Source: Solirubrobacteraceae bacterium (GTDB taxonomy: Bacteria > Actinomycetota > Thermoleophilia > Solirubrobacterales > Solirubrobacteraceae). From it: DNA of 64,000 bases. Below the pieces are notes generated by a model that worked only from the letters and a program-made list of their open reading frames with translations, made no database searches and was not told the origin of the DNA. Made by a program: the position numbers and the translations under genes. Position 1 is the stretch's first letter, and each line of letters starts with the position of its first letter. Shown here piece by piece: positions 7,904-16,250 of the stretch. Location: NCBI GenBank assembly GCA_017882375.1, contig JADGPP010000006.1, positions 1 through 64,000 of the forward strand. The letters run 5' to 3'.

Positions 7904-8305
7904 ATGGACGTGTCCGTGATGCGGATGCGCGCAGTAACGATCGCCGCTGGGATCTGGCTGACGTTCGGCATCGGAGGGTTCGGCGAGGCCTACGTCGCCC
8001 TCACCTGGAGCCGTCCACACCGTCTCGAGCTGGCTCTGCTGTTCGCCCTTGCCGTGGCCGCGGCGACGCGCTGCGGCTTGAAGACGATCGCCGAGGGGGT
8101 TGAGGACGCCGAGACGCTGCAATTGCTGTCGCAGCTCGGTGCTGACTACGCGCAGGGCTTCTACATCGGCCGCCCCGAACCGTTCGCCGAGAGGCCCGGC
8201 GATCAGAGCCTGCCCGGACGAACTCAAGTGCCGGCGAGCGCGCGCCTGCGCGGGCGCCGGCCACTGGCACGGCGCGTGACGAGCGTCGGCGACCGCCACG
8301 CCTGA
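7904..8305 (+). pseudogene. Remnant of a GGDEF-EAL protein with the middle deleted
   Basis: Residues about 1-50 (MDVSVMRMRAVTIAAGIWLT and a second hydrophobic run LELALLFALAVAAA) look like the two-helix membrane N-terminus of a diguanylate cyclase. Immediately afterwards comes CGLKTIAEGVEDAETLQLL, then DYAQGFYIGRP, which is the C-terminal end of an EAL phosphodiesterase domain. The GGDEF domain and most of the EAL domain, including the ExL motif and nearly all metal ligands, are missing. The junction is in frame, so a short membrane protein could still be made, but it cannot be an active enzyme. It is followed by an Arg-rich, non-homologous tail. This is an internal-deletion pseudogene. Confidence 0.7.
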
Positions 8306-8389
8306 TGCCACGAGGCGGTCGTGGCCGCGCACTGAAGGGCGAGGTCGGACTCCTCCCAAGCCGGCAGATCGAGTCCGCGACGCCCTCCC

Positions 8390-9271
8390 ATGACCCATAC
8401 TCCGCCCGTGGGTCCTTGGTGGCAGGTCGTGAAGCGATCGGTCGTGTCCTTCTACGACGACCAGGGCACGCACCACGCAGCCGCCCTGACCTATTACGCG
8501 CTCATGTCGCTGTTCCCGACGCTGCTGCTGGGTGTGTCGCTCCTTGGACTGCTCGGCGAGCTCCCGGAGACGTATGACTCGATCATCGGCCACCTGCGGG
8601 GGGTTGTGCCTGCGGCGACGTTGGCGCCGCTCGACGCGGCGCTGCGGGCTGCGCTGAAGAGCAAGGGCACGGCCGCGGCAGGTCTCGCCCTCGCGATCGT
8701 GACCGCGCTCTACGGGGCCACCGGTTACCTGGAGGCTGCGCGGCGCGCGCTCAACGTGGTGTTCGGGTCGCGCCGGGGGCGTAGCTTCATCCGTCGCAAG
8801 CTGATCGACGTCGCCTCGACGTTGGTGTTGATGACGCTCGTGGTGACCACGCTTGTCCTCATGTTCGCCGGCGGAGGAGTGGTGAGCGAAGTGCTCGGAT
8901 CCGAAGCAGCCTCGGTTTGGCGCATCGTACGCTGGCCCGGGGCGTTTCTCTGCGCGCTGCTCGTCTTCAGCTTCATCTACTACGTGACGCCAGACGTGCC
9001 TCGCCGCGGGTTCCGCGCGATCACGCCAGGGGCACTGGTCGCAGTGGCACTGTGGCTGGCGGCGTCGGCGGCGTTCTCGAGTTACCTCGCCAACTTCAAG
9101 AGCTTCAATGTGACGTACGGCTCGTTCGCAGCGGCAATCATCCTGCTCGTCTGGCTCTGGCTGACCAATGTCGCTCTGATCTTTGGAGCGGAGGTCAATG
9201 CGGAGATCGGCCGACGCGCGCAGAGGGTGGCCGAGGAGCGATCGAATGTGGACGGCGTCACCTTCCCCTAG
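8390..9271 (+). CDS. YihY/BrkB-family inner membrane protein
   Basis: Polytopic membrane protein of 293 residues. Family signature at the N-terminus: FYDDQGTHHAAALTYYALMS followed by LFPTLLLGVSLLG. A further five hydrophobic segments follow (residues about 95-120, 140-165, 180-200, 210-230, 240-265), including the typical VTYGSFAAAIILLVWLW and a final LIFGAEVNAEI motif. This gives the normal six-helix YihY layout and family length. The family was once mis-named ribonuclease BN; its role (transport or envelope) is still unclear. It stands alone, downstream of the GGDEF-EAL remnant and 136 bp before a methyltransferase gene. Confidence 0.9.
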   Translation: MTHTPPVGPWWQVVKRSVVSFYDDQGTHHAAALTYYALMSLFPTLLLGVSLLGLLGELPETYDSIIGHLRGVVPAATLAPLDAALRAALKSKGTAAAGLALAIVTALYGATGYLEAARRALNVVFGSRRGRSFIRRKLIDVASTLVLMTLVVTTLVLMFAGGGVVSEVLGSEAASVWRIVRWPGAFLCALLVFSFIYYVTPDVPRRGFRAITPGALVAVALWLAASAAFSSYLANFKSFNVTYGSFAAAIILLVWLWLTNVALIFGAEVNAEIGRRAQRVAEERSNVDGVTFP

Positions 9272-9407
9272 AGCGCTGACACTCGACCGGAGGGCCTAGC
9301 ACCGGGCGGCTCTTGGCGCTCGGATCACTGCGATCTGCGACGCCTTCGACGCCGGTCGCGTGAGTCGCCCAGTGACCGGGGGTGCGCCGAAAGCGTAGCC
9401 TGAGGCC

Positions 9408-10034
9408 ATGAGCGTATGGGGCCGCGTGTTTGCAGCGGGCTACGACAGGGTCATGGCTGCGCCCGAGAAGGCTGTTCTGGCTCGCCATCGAGCGCGCCTG
9501 ATCCAGCATGCGCAGGGAGCCGTGCTGGAGATCGGCGGCGGCACGGGCGCCAACCTCCCTTTCTACGGAGAGGCGGTGCAGGAATTGGTGTTCACCGAGC
9601 CCGAGGAGCCAATGGCGCGCCGCCTTGAGGCAAAGCTGGCCGACTGCGCACTGCCCGCGCGGGTCGTTCGCGCGCCTGCGGAGGAGCTCCCATTCGAGTC
9701 GCGCAGCTTCGATTTCGTCGTCTCCACGCTCGTCCTGTGCACCGTCGCCGATCCCGTGCGCGCGCTCGATGAGGTCCGGCGCGTTCTCAAGCCAACGGGA
9801 CAGCTCGTCTTTCTCGAGCACGTTCGCTCTGAGGATCCGCGGCTGGCGCGCTGGCAGGACCGGCTGCAAGGGCTGCAGTTGCGTGTGGGACACGGCTGTC
9901 ATTGCAACCGTCGCACGCTCGCGAACATCGAGAGGGCAAGCTTCTTTATCGATGAGCTCGAGCACGATCGGATACGCAAGGCGCCGCCGATCGTGCAGCC
10001 GCTGATCGCCGGGGTTGCGCGGCCGAGCGCCTGA
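9408..10034 (+). CDS. Class I SAM-dependent methyltransferase
   Basis: A 208-residue cytoplasmic methyltransferase of the type 11 / UbiE-like class. Motif I is VLEIGGGTGANLPFY (about residues 40-54). The acidic residue ending strand 2 lies in FTEPEE, motif II is FDFVVSTLVLCTV, and post-II is RRVLKPTGQLVFLEH. The small C-terminal region (HGCHCNRRTLANIE) resembles that of the METTL7-like subgroup. The substrate cannot be told from sequence. The stop codon shares one base with the ATG of the next gene (TGATG), so the two are translationally coupled. Confidence 0.85.
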   Translation: MSVWGRVFAAGYDRVMAAPEKAVLARHRARLIQHAQGAVLEIGGGTGANLPFYGEAVQELVFTEPEEPMARRLEAKLADCALPARVVRAPAEELPFESRSFDFVVSTLVLCTVADPVRALDEVRRVLKPTGQLVFLEHVRSEDPRLARWQDRLQGLQLRVGHGCHCNRRTLANIERASFFIDELEHDRIRKAPPIVQPLIAGVARPSA

Positions 10035-10627
10035 TGAGCGAATTCGGTTCGACAGCCAGGCCCCGACGATGGATCATCGCCTCCGCCCTCACCGTCGCTC
10101 TCGCCGCACCGGCGAGTCAGGCGGGAGCCAGGACCATCCCATACTCCACTGCCAGCGCCCGCGCGGTCCAGCCCCAGCCGGCGCCCGGCGCGTGTCACGC
10201 GCGCGGGTCCGGGCTCTACTCCAGGCCCGACGCGCAGTGCACGCCCGGAGCGCTCAACCCCGCCGTGACGCGGGCGACGATCGACGCGACGGTCTGCCGG
10301 GCGGGCTGGACGTCGACCGTGCGGCCGCCTGAGTCGATCACGGCGCGCGAGAAGCGCGCAAGCATGGCTGCCTACGGCGACCACGCTGCGCCGTCGGCCT
10401 ACGAGTACGACCATCTCGTGCCACTCGAGTTGGGCGGCGCGGTCAACGACCCGCGCAACCTCTGGCCGGAGCCCGACTATCCGGTTCGAGCGGGCTTCTA
10501 CTTGAACCCGAAGGACCGGTTGGAGGGAGCGCTCAAGCGCCTGGTGTGTACGCGAAGGATGTCCCTCGCAACCGCGCAGCGCCTCGTCGCCGCCGACTGG
10601 GTCTCGGCCTTTGGTGTGTACGGGTAG
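10034..10627 (+). CDS. Exported protein with an HNH-like DH..PLELGG motif
   Basis: A protein of 197 residues with an N-terminal signal peptide or anchor (RRWIIASALTVALAAPASQAGA). The C-terminal half has YEYDHLVPLELGGAVNDPRN followed by LWPEP, the arrangement of the central His of an HNH/beta-beta-alpha metal site (DH..P...GG..D..NL). Two Cys pairs (CHARG...QCTPG, TVCRAG, LVCTRR) may form disulfides in the secreted form. Proteins of this type are widespread as secreted hypothetical proteins in actinobacteria and proteobacteria; nuclease activity is plausible but unproven. It is coupled to the methyltransferase by a one-base overlap. Confidence 0.75.
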   Translation: MSEFGSTARPRRWIIASALTVALAAPASQAGARTIPYSTASARAVQPQPAPGACHARGSGLYSRPDAQCTPGALNPAVTRATIDATVCRAGWTSTVRPPESITAREKRASMAAYGDHAAPSAYEYDHLVPLELGGAVNDPRNLWPEPDYPVRAGFYLNPKDRLEGALKRLVCTRRMSLATAQRLVAADWVSAFGVYG

Positions 10628-10674
10628 CGCGGCCGGGCCTTCCCGGACGCTGCAGGGTCTAGCTGCTGCGCATC

Positions 10675-11030
10675 GTGGAGGAGCGAAGAAGGGGGACGGA
10701 TGTCAGGGGGGCCAGCAGTGCTCGGGCGGGCGTGAATAACCGCGCATCCGGTCGCCGGATCGTTTGGCGCCGCGACTTCAGCGCACGCCGGATCGTGCTC
10801 GTGACCCTTTCGATCCTCCTGCTCGTCGCCGCGGCAACGAGTGGTCACCAAACAGCCGGTGAGCGTCACCGTTGAAGAAGGCCAGAACGCGGTCTTCGAA
10901 GCAACTGCCTCAGGTTCTCCTTCGCCGACGATCAAGTGGGAAACCTCGGCCCACGCCGGCAAGACCTGGACGGCGGTCGCCGGAGGGACGTCGTGGCGTT
11001 TCGTCGCAGCGAAAGATGGAGCGCGCTTCT
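10675..11030 (+). pseudogene. Broken gene for an Ig-domain surface protein
   Basis: A frame starting near 10675 encodes a basic head and one hydrophobic segment (RRIVLVTLSILLLVAAAT). From about 10841, in a different frame, comes a recognisable bacterial Ig-like domain: TKQPVSVTVEEGQNAVFEAT, SGSPSPTIKWE, GKTWTAVAGGTS. The domain breaks off at about 11030, where the frame becomes Arg-rich nonsense. A signal-anchor and Ig domain in different frames, with the rest absent, indicate a frameshifted and truncated gene for a large exported Ig-repeat protein. Confidence 0.5.
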
Positions 11031-11150
11031 CGCCGGCTCGCAGGTCCTATCCGCGCGGGACGGGTCAGAGGTCTCAGCGGCGCTCGGCGCCTGTCGCGGG
11101 CATCGCCTGCGCGGTATCGTCACGAGCAGGTCAATCGACGGAGGGAGCGG

Positions 11151-12767
11151 ATGATGTCAACGACCGAGCGCGCTCACGGTATCGCGACGCACGAGGTGGT
11201 CAACCAGCCACCTCCGCTGGTCGACTACAACGCCTTCGAGGCTGACGCGGCGCTGCGCGAGGCGCTGGTGCGCGAGGGCGGCGACTGGGGACTCGACCGG
11301 GTGCGCGACTTCGGCGGCGTGATCGCCTCGGCCGAGGCGCTCGAGCACGCAAAGCGGGCACAGCGCAACATCCCGGTGCTCAAGACGCACGACCGCTACG
11401 GCCACCGCGTCGATGAGATCGACTACGACCCGTCGATGCACTGGATGCTGCGCCTGGGGGTCGAGCGCGAACTCAACTCGCTCCCCTGGCGCGAGCCGCG
11501 GGCCGGCGCGCACGTCGTTCGCGCTGCGATGTTCCACCTCTTCAACCAGCTCGACACCGGGCCGTGCTGCCCGATGTCGATCAACTACGCGGCCGTGCCG
11601 ACGATGCGCCAGGAGCCGGCGATGGCGCAGCAGTGGGAGTCGCGCCTGACGCTGCCCGACTACGACTCCTTTGCCCAGGCCGGAATGGTGATGACCGAGA
11701 AGCAGGGCGGATCGGATCTGCGCGCCAACTCGACAGTCGCCGAGCCGATCGGCGATGGCTGGTTCGAGCTGACCGGTCACAAGTGGTTCTGCACGCACCC
11801 CGTCTTCGATGTCTTCTTCACGCTCGCGCAGACCGCTGCGGGCATCACCTGCTTCGTCGCGCAACGGCCGCATCCGGGATTTCGCATCCAGCGGCTGAAG
11901 GACAAGCTCGGCGGCCGTTGCCTGGCCTCGTCAGAGGTCGAGTACGACCACCTGCCGGCGCAGATCCTCGGCGAGGAGGGTCGCGGCACGGCATTCGTGG
12001 TCGAGCAGCTGATCTGGACGCGGCTGGACACGCTGATCGCCGTCACCGGCATGATGCGCCGCGTCCTGGCCGAGGCGATCTGGCACGCTCGTCACCGCGC
12101 GGCGTTCGGCGCGACCCTCGCGCAGCAGCCGGCGATGGTCAACGTGCTAGCGGACATGGCGCTGGAGTCCGAGGCGGCGACCGCCGCGACACTGCGTATC
12201 GCGCGCGCGTTCGACTCCGACGATCCCGGCGAGGCCGCGTTCCGCCGTCTCGCGTTGGCGGTGATGAAGTACTGGGTGTGCAAGCGCGGTGCCCCGCTGG
12301 CCGCGGAGGCGCTGGAGTGCCTCGGCGGCAACGGATACGTCGAGGAGGCGCCAATGGCCCAGTTCTACCGCGACATCCAGATCGGCACGGTGTGGGAGGG
12401 CTCGGGCAACGTGATCGCTCTCGACGTGCTGCGCGCTCTGGGGCGCGAACCGGAGGGGGCACCGGCATTCCTCAAACAGTGCGAGCTCGCCGCTGGCGCG
12501 AACGGTCACTTCGATGCGCACCTCGAGCGCGTGCGGGAGAGCCTGCGCGCATTGGGCGAAGACCCGGCCACGGCCCAATGGAGTGCTCGGCGCGTCGTCG
12601 AGGACATGGCGCTCGCACTCCAGGCGAGTCTCCTGTTGCAGCATGCGCCACCAGAGCTCTCCGACGCCTTCTGCGCCGCACGTCTGGGCGAGCGCGGCCT
12701 GGCGTTCGGCGACCTTCCGCGCGGCGTCGCCGGGGCGGCGATCGTCGAGCGCGCGCTCGCCCTGTAG
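11151..12767 (+). CDS. aidB: AidB-type acyl-CoA dehydrogenase family flavoprotein
   Basis: A 538-residue FAD-binding acyl-CoA dehydrogenase homologue. The N-terminus (THEVVNQPPPLVDYNAFEAD), MGMTEKQGG-like stretch (VMTEKQGGSDLRANS), GHKWFCTHP, MMRR and CKRGAPLAAEALECLGGNGY follow the AidB plan, including its length of about 540 residues and the extra C-terminal domain. E. coli AidB belongs to the adaptive response to alkylation and binds DNA; whether this homologue protects DNA or acts on a short-chain acyl-CoA is unknown. GGAGGG lies five bases before ATG 11151 (ATGATG; the second is also possible). No ada or alk gene is nearby; it stands alone downstream of the Ig-domain relic. Confidence 0.85.
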   Translation: MMSTTERAHGIATHEVVNQPPPLVDYNAFEADAALREALVREGGDWGLDRVRDFGGVIASAEALEHAKRAQRNIPVLKTHDRYGHRVDEIDYDPSMHWMLRLGVERELNSLPWREPRAGAHVVRAAMFHLFNQLDTGPCCPMSINYAAVPTMRQEPAMAQQWESRLTLPDYDSFAQAGMVMTEKQGGSDLRANSTVAEPIGDGWFELTGHKWFCTHPVFDVFFTLAQTAAGITCFVAQRPHPGFRIQRLKDKLGGRCLASSEVEYDHLPAQILGEEGRGTAFVVEQLIWTRLDTLIAVTGMMRRVLAEAIWHARHRAAFGATLAQQPAMVNVLADMALESEAATAATLRIARAFDSDDPGEAAFRRLALAVMKYWVCKRGAPLAAEALECLGGNGYVEEAPMAQFYRDIQIGTVWEGSGNVIALDVLRALGREPEGAPAFLKQCELAAGANGHFDAHLERVRESLRALGEDPATAQWSARRVVEDMALALQASLLLQHAPPELSDAFCAARLGERGLAFGDLPRGVAGAAIVERALAL

Positions 12768-13105
12768 TCACACGCGCAGGGCGTTGAGCATCTGCGAGGG
12801 GAACTGGGGCTGCAACACGGGGACACCGTCGGGCGGTGCCCCCGCGTTGCTCAGAGCGCTGGGAAGGCTAGAGGGAGGCCGGCCCCAGCGCTGCCCGGAC
12901 GGCGGGCGCCACGCGCGCAACCGTCCAAGTCGCGCGGACGTTGCTGAGCTCTACCGCGAATCGACGCCGGGAAGCTGAACAAATGGACCCCGAGCGCCGC
13001 TCGCGTCGAGATCCTCGTAGGCCGCTAATCGAATCTGCGCACGGTGCGAAGGATCGCGACGCACGGTCGGCGCTCATGTCATAATTGTGCGCGTACGAGA
13101 TACGC
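12768..13105. other. Gene-free stretch with a possible 3' gene relic
   Basis: No convincing gene. On the minus strand, a short frame ending at 12768 reads DGVPVLQPQFPSQMLNALRV before a stop, looking like the tail of a lost gene; its frame is closed again by about 12970. The remainder shows no clear hairpin, promoter or coding bias. Confidence 0.3.
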
Positions 13106-13147
13106 ATGCGACGAGTAAACATGCTCTGGATAGGTCACAATTCGTCG

Positions 13148-14239
13148 ATGCGGATCGGTGGTATGCGCGTTTTTCGCCTCGGAGCAGTCCTTCTTGCGAT
13201 GCTTGGCACGCTTGCCTTCGCCGGGAGCGCATACGCCGGCGTTCGCGCCGACCCCCTGGGGACGCCCGAAGTCCTGGAACCTGAAGGAGCTCAGAGCGGG
13301 CCGGGCGCCGGAAAATCACCCGAAGGCGGAGCCACGCCGAGCGGCGAAGAACAGCATGAAACCCCGCCGATCGTCGAAGAACCCAAGGAATCCCCGCCGG
13401 TGGTCGGAGAACACCTGGAAAGCCCGCCGCCGCCGGTCGGAGAACACCTGGAAAGCCCGCCGCCGGTGCTCGAAGAACACCCGGAAGTCCCGCCGATCGT
13501 TGAAAAACATCCGGAAAACACGCCAACCGTCACCGTCCTCGGCGAAAGCCCGGAAACACCGCCTGCCACCGGCCAGGGCACAGAAGAAGCTGCCGAAGGC
13601 CTGCACACCGGCCAAGGATCGGAAGGCGGATCGGCGTCCTCTCGGACGCTCGTCAGCCCGGACTCCACGCTCGCTCAGCCTGCGCTCGCGCACAGCGCTG
13701 CCACCGAAGAATCGGCAGCTGCCCTGCTCGGCCTGCCGCCCACGGTCGGAGGCCCGCAGAGGCAGGCTTCCGCGACCCCAGCCGCAGGCGTCGTCGTCGC
13801 CGGCGCGCGAGCGGCGATGACAGCGGCCCAGCGAGCGGGCGCACTGAGCTGCCAGCTCACGGCGCTGGGTGGCCGCACGACCGACAACTGCACCGTCGGC
13901 TGGCTGGGCGGCAAGCGCTTCCCCGCATCGCCTGTCGGCCTCATCCCCGAAGCCAGCTCGCTGGCTGCTGCTGCGGCGGCTGGCTTGTCCGGCGGCGACG
14001 ATCATGGCGGCTCTTCCGGCGGAAACACGCCCGTCAGTCCGGCTCCCGGACCGGCGCCGGGCGGCGCCTCGGGCGCGGCTGTCGGCGGGGGGGCGCCCGG
14101 TGGTGTCGCCCTGTCGATCTTTCTCACGCTCGCGGGACTTCTGCTCTTGGGCGGTCCGCGCGCGATGCGCCGGCTGCGGCTTTCATGTCAGCCGTGGCTG
14201 ACGGCCTGCTTCGTGTTGATTCCCGAGCGACCCGGCTAG
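13148..14239 (+). CDS. Exported Pro/Glu-rich repeat protein with C-terminal membrane anchor
   Basis: A protein of about 363 residues. The signal peptide is MRVFRLGAVLLAMLGTLAFA, with cleavage likely after GSAYA. Then comes a Pro/Glu-rich zone (residues about 40-150) built on short repeats such as EHLESPPP and EHPEVPPIVE. A region with two Cys (LSCQLTALGG, DNCTVGW) follows, then a Gly/Ser/Pro-rich linker, a hydrophobic C-terminal segment (SIFLTLAGLLLLGG) and a basic end RAMRRLRL. The layout is that of a surface protein anchored by a C-terminal helix. The start is uncertain: ATG or GTG codons at 13085, 13106, 13121 and 13163 are in frame; 13148 and 13163 suit the signal peptide best. Function not recognised. 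Confidence 0.65.
   Translation: MRIGGMRVFRLGAVLLAMLGTLAFAGSAYAGVRADPLGTPEVLEPEGAQSGPGAGKSPEGGATPSGEEQHETPPIVEEPKESPPVVGEHLESPPPPVGEHLESPPPVLEEHPEVPPIVEKHPENTPTVTVLGESPETPPATGQGTEEAAEGLHTGQGSEGGSASSRTLVSPDSTLAQPALAHSAATEESAAALLGLPPTVGGPQRQASATPAAGVVVAGARAAMTAAQRAGALSCQLTALGGRTTDNCTVGWLGGKRFPASPVGLIPEASSLAAAAAAGLSGGDDHGGSSGGNTPVSPAPGPAPGGASGAAVGGGAPGGVALSIFLTLAGLLLLGGPRAMRRLRLSCQPWLTACFVLIPERPG
13402..13467 (+). repeat. Two 33-bp direct repeats inside the Pro/Glu-rich gene
   Basis: The 33-bp unit beginning GGTCGGAGAACACCTGGAAA occurs at 13402 and again at 13435, identical for at least 30 bases; weaker copies flank it. The unit is a multiple of three, so it encodes the protein repeat VGEHLESPPPP and can change copy number without a frameshift. 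Confidence 0.75.
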
Positions 14240-14327
14240 CTCCTCCCGGCCCGCTCCACCTAGCGCTGGATCAGACGATCCGCGCCGCTGCAAGTCAACA
14301 CGAGGCCTTTGGAAGGAGCTGTATCAG

Positions 14328-14858
14328 ATGAAACGCCATCAGATGGCGATCGCTGCGAGCGTCGGTGCATACGACGATGGCCCGATTGGAGCCGTCGAGA
14401 CTCAGGCGCAGACAGCCGCGTACGAGAAGACCAGACACATAGGGCCCGCTTCAAGCGAGGCCGGCTTCGTGCCGGCGAGCGTGAGCATGCGCGAGCACAC
14501 GCTGATCCTCACTGGCGGGCTGGACCGCAGATCGGCCCACGCGCTGGAAGCGGAGATAGAGCGCCTCTGCGAGGAGGGGGTCACCAGCATCATGCTCGAC
14601 CTTCGCGAGCTGAGCTACATAGATCCAGTCGGAGTCGCCGTGATCGCGTTTCGCTGCCGGCTGTGCCAGCGGCGCGGATACGACTTCGCGCTGATCCCGG
14701 GAGGACGGATGATCCACCGCGCGTTCGAGCAGGCAGGTGTCGCCGGCTTGCTGCCGTTCCAGGACGACAGCGTCGCGTCGCGTCGCGTCGCGGAGCAGGC
14801 CGTTGCGCAGCCGCCTGCGCTGGCGCTCAGCGGCTCGGCCGGCGGGTTCAAGCGGTGA
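14328..14858 (+). CDS. STAS-domain protein (anti-sigma factor antagonist type)
   Basis: A 176-residue cytoplasmic protein with one STAS domain at about residues 50-150 (LILTGGLDRRSAHALEAEIE, TSIMLDLRELSYIDPVGVAV, then RGYDFALIPGG). In SpoIIAA-like antagonists a conserved Ser/Thr in 'D.S.I.F.DSSGL' is phosphorylated; here the site reads LSYIDPVGVAV, so the usual Ser is replaced by Pro/Val and phospho-switching is doubtful. The N-terminal 45 residues and Ala-rich tail have no match. GGAAGGAG lies 10-12 bases before the ATG. It is transcribed alone and ends at a strong bidirectional hairpin. Confidence 0.8.
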   Translation: MKRHQMAIAASVGAYDDGPIGAVETQAQTAAYEKTRHIGPASSEAGFVPASVSMREHTLILTGGLDRRSAHALEAEIERLCEEGVTSIMLDLRELSYIDPVGVAVIAFRCRLCQRRGYDFALIPGGRMIHRAFEQAGVAGLLPFQDDSVASRRVAEQAVAQPPALALSGSAGGFKR

Positions 14859-14879
14859 GCCGCCGGCGGTGCTCGTCCT

Positions 14880-14919
14880 CGGTCATTGGGCATAGGTCGT
14901 TTCCCGTGCCCAATGACCG
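14880..14919. terminator. Strong bidirectional hairpin
   Basis: A perfect 13-bp stem, CGGTCATTGGGCA with TGCCCAATGACCG, and a 14-base loop lie between the stop of the STAS gene (14858) and the stop of the convergent dehydrogenase gene (14947). No T-run follows, as is common for high-GC actinobacterial terminators. Confidence 0.75.
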
Positions 14920-14946
14920 AACGGCGGTCGCGTCAGCGTCTCGCGG

Positions 14947-16113
14947 TCACCGCTGCAGCAGCCGGTACACAGGGCCTTTCAGCGATGTGACGTAGATGTG
15001 CCCGCTCGCGTCCTGCCCGAATGAGGACATCGCGGGAACTTCCAGCCCGGTTTCGCGCAGTCCAGTCGCCCGCCCGCGCGCCAGCTTGACCGACTCGATC
15101 TTCGGCCGGCAGTAGTCGCCGAACACGTACCGGCCATACATGCCCGGAAGAGACTTGTCGCGGACCACGTACCCGCCAATGATCGCGCAGTAGCCGCTGC
15201 TGTGCGAGGCGGTGAGAACCGGGGCGATCGCATGCGGCGCCTGCCCGGAACGGAAGCGGTGATTGCCCTCCCAGATGCTCCAGCCAAAGTTCGCTCCCGC
15301 GCCGGTGCCCGCCCCGACGAAGTCGAGCTCCTCCCAACTATCCTGCCCGACGTCGCCGATGATCATGTCGCCCGTCGCTCGGTCGAAGGAGAAGCGCCAC
15401 GGGTTGCGCAGCCCGTAGGACCAGATCTCCGGGCGCTTGCCGGCGCGGCCGACAAACGGATTGCTCGACGGGATCGTGTAGCCGCCGTTCGGCGACGGGG
15501 CGATTCGCAGGATCTTGGCGAGCAGCGTGCCGGTGTTCTGCCCATTGTCGTTGGGGTCGTTCTCGCTGCCGCCGTCGCCGACGCCGATGTACAGCTCGCC
15601 TTCGCGTCCGAACGCGAGCTGGCCGCCGTTGTGGTTGCTGAAGGCGTGGTGGTCGATCGCCAGTACGGCGCGGGCGCTGCCCGGATCGGCGACGTTCGGG
15701 TTCCCCGCCGAGCGCCGGAACCGCACGATCTTGATGTCGTTGCCGGGGATCGTGTAGTCGACGTAGAAGAGACCGCTCTTGGCATAGTCGGCCGGGAACG
15801 CGATTCCGAGCAGTCCCTGCTCGCCTCCCTGCGCGTTGACCGAGCCGGCGATGTTCAGAAACGGGCGTGACTGCTTGCGGCCGTTGAGCAGCAGCATCAC
15901 CTGGCCCGAGCGCTGCAGCACGAACACCCTCGCGCCATCGCCGGGCGCGCCGGTGACATAGGTCGGTTCGCTGAAGCTCGCGATGCGTGCGAGGCGCAGG
16001 CCCTTGACGGCGCCTGGGCCTGCCGCGATCGTGCGCGCCGCGCCGCCCGAGCCGCAGGCCGCCAGCGCCAAGGTCGTCAGCACGACCGTCGCAAGGAGTG
16101 CTCGTTTCCTCAC
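14947..16113 (-). CDS. PQQ-dependent sugar dehydrogenase-like lipoprotein (six-bladed propeller)
   Basis: An exported protein of 388 residues in the soluble glucose/sorbosone dehydrogenase (Gdh B) family, which oxidises sugars with PQQ outside the membrane. The signal peptide MRKRALLATVVLTTLALAAC ends in a lipobox (LAAC), so it should be a lipoprotein. Propeller motifs: GGEQGLLGIAF, FSNHNGGQLAFG, LYIGVGDGGSENDP, SYGLRNPWRFSFD, GDVGQDSWEELD, and GGYVVRDKSLPGM. The LRNPWR and GDVGQ motifs are hallmarks of the family. The start is a GTG at 16113. No PQQ biosynthesis genes occur in the window. Hedgehog-interacting-protein-like homologues without enzyme activity are an alternative. Confidence 0.85.
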   Translation of the reverse strand: MRKRALLATVVLTTLALAACGSGGAARTIAAGPGAVKGLRLARIASFSEPTYVTGAPGDGARVFVLQRSGQVMLLLNGRKQSRPFLNIAGSVNAQGGEQGLLGIAFPADYAKSGLFYVDYTIPGNDIKIVRFRRSAGNPNVADPGSARAVLAIDHHAFSNHNGGQLAFGREGELYIGVGDGGSENDPNDNGQNTGTLLAKILRIAPSPNGGYTIPSSNPFVGRAGKRPEIWSYGLRNPWRFSFDRATGDMIIGDVGQDSWEELDFVGAGTGAGANFGWSIWEGNHRFRSGQAPHAIAPVLTASHSSGYCAIIGGYVVRDKSLPGMYGRYVFGDYCRPKIESVKLARGRATGLRETGLEVPAMSSFGQDASGHIYVTSLKGPVYRLLQR

Positions 16114-16250
16114 GCCGCCATCCTCGCATGCCCGGCGCGCGGCGCGCGACACCTGGAACCTCGAGCGCGCTGTGCGGGCCTTTCGCCGACAGGTCGTCAC
16201 GGGAGCCCTGTGGCATCCACTTCGAGCCCGCGCGTCGTAGCCTGAACGAC

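Noticed and set aside
10872-11150. N-terminal extension of the AidB-type protein by 93 codons
   Set aside because: The extension is Arg/Ser-rich, overlaps the Ig-domain relic in another frame, and GGAGGG stands directly before ATG 11151.
12868-13122. An 84-codon minus-strand frame upstream of the Pro/Glu-rich protein gene
   Set aside because: No ribosome site, no recognisable motif, and composition unlike neighbouring genes.
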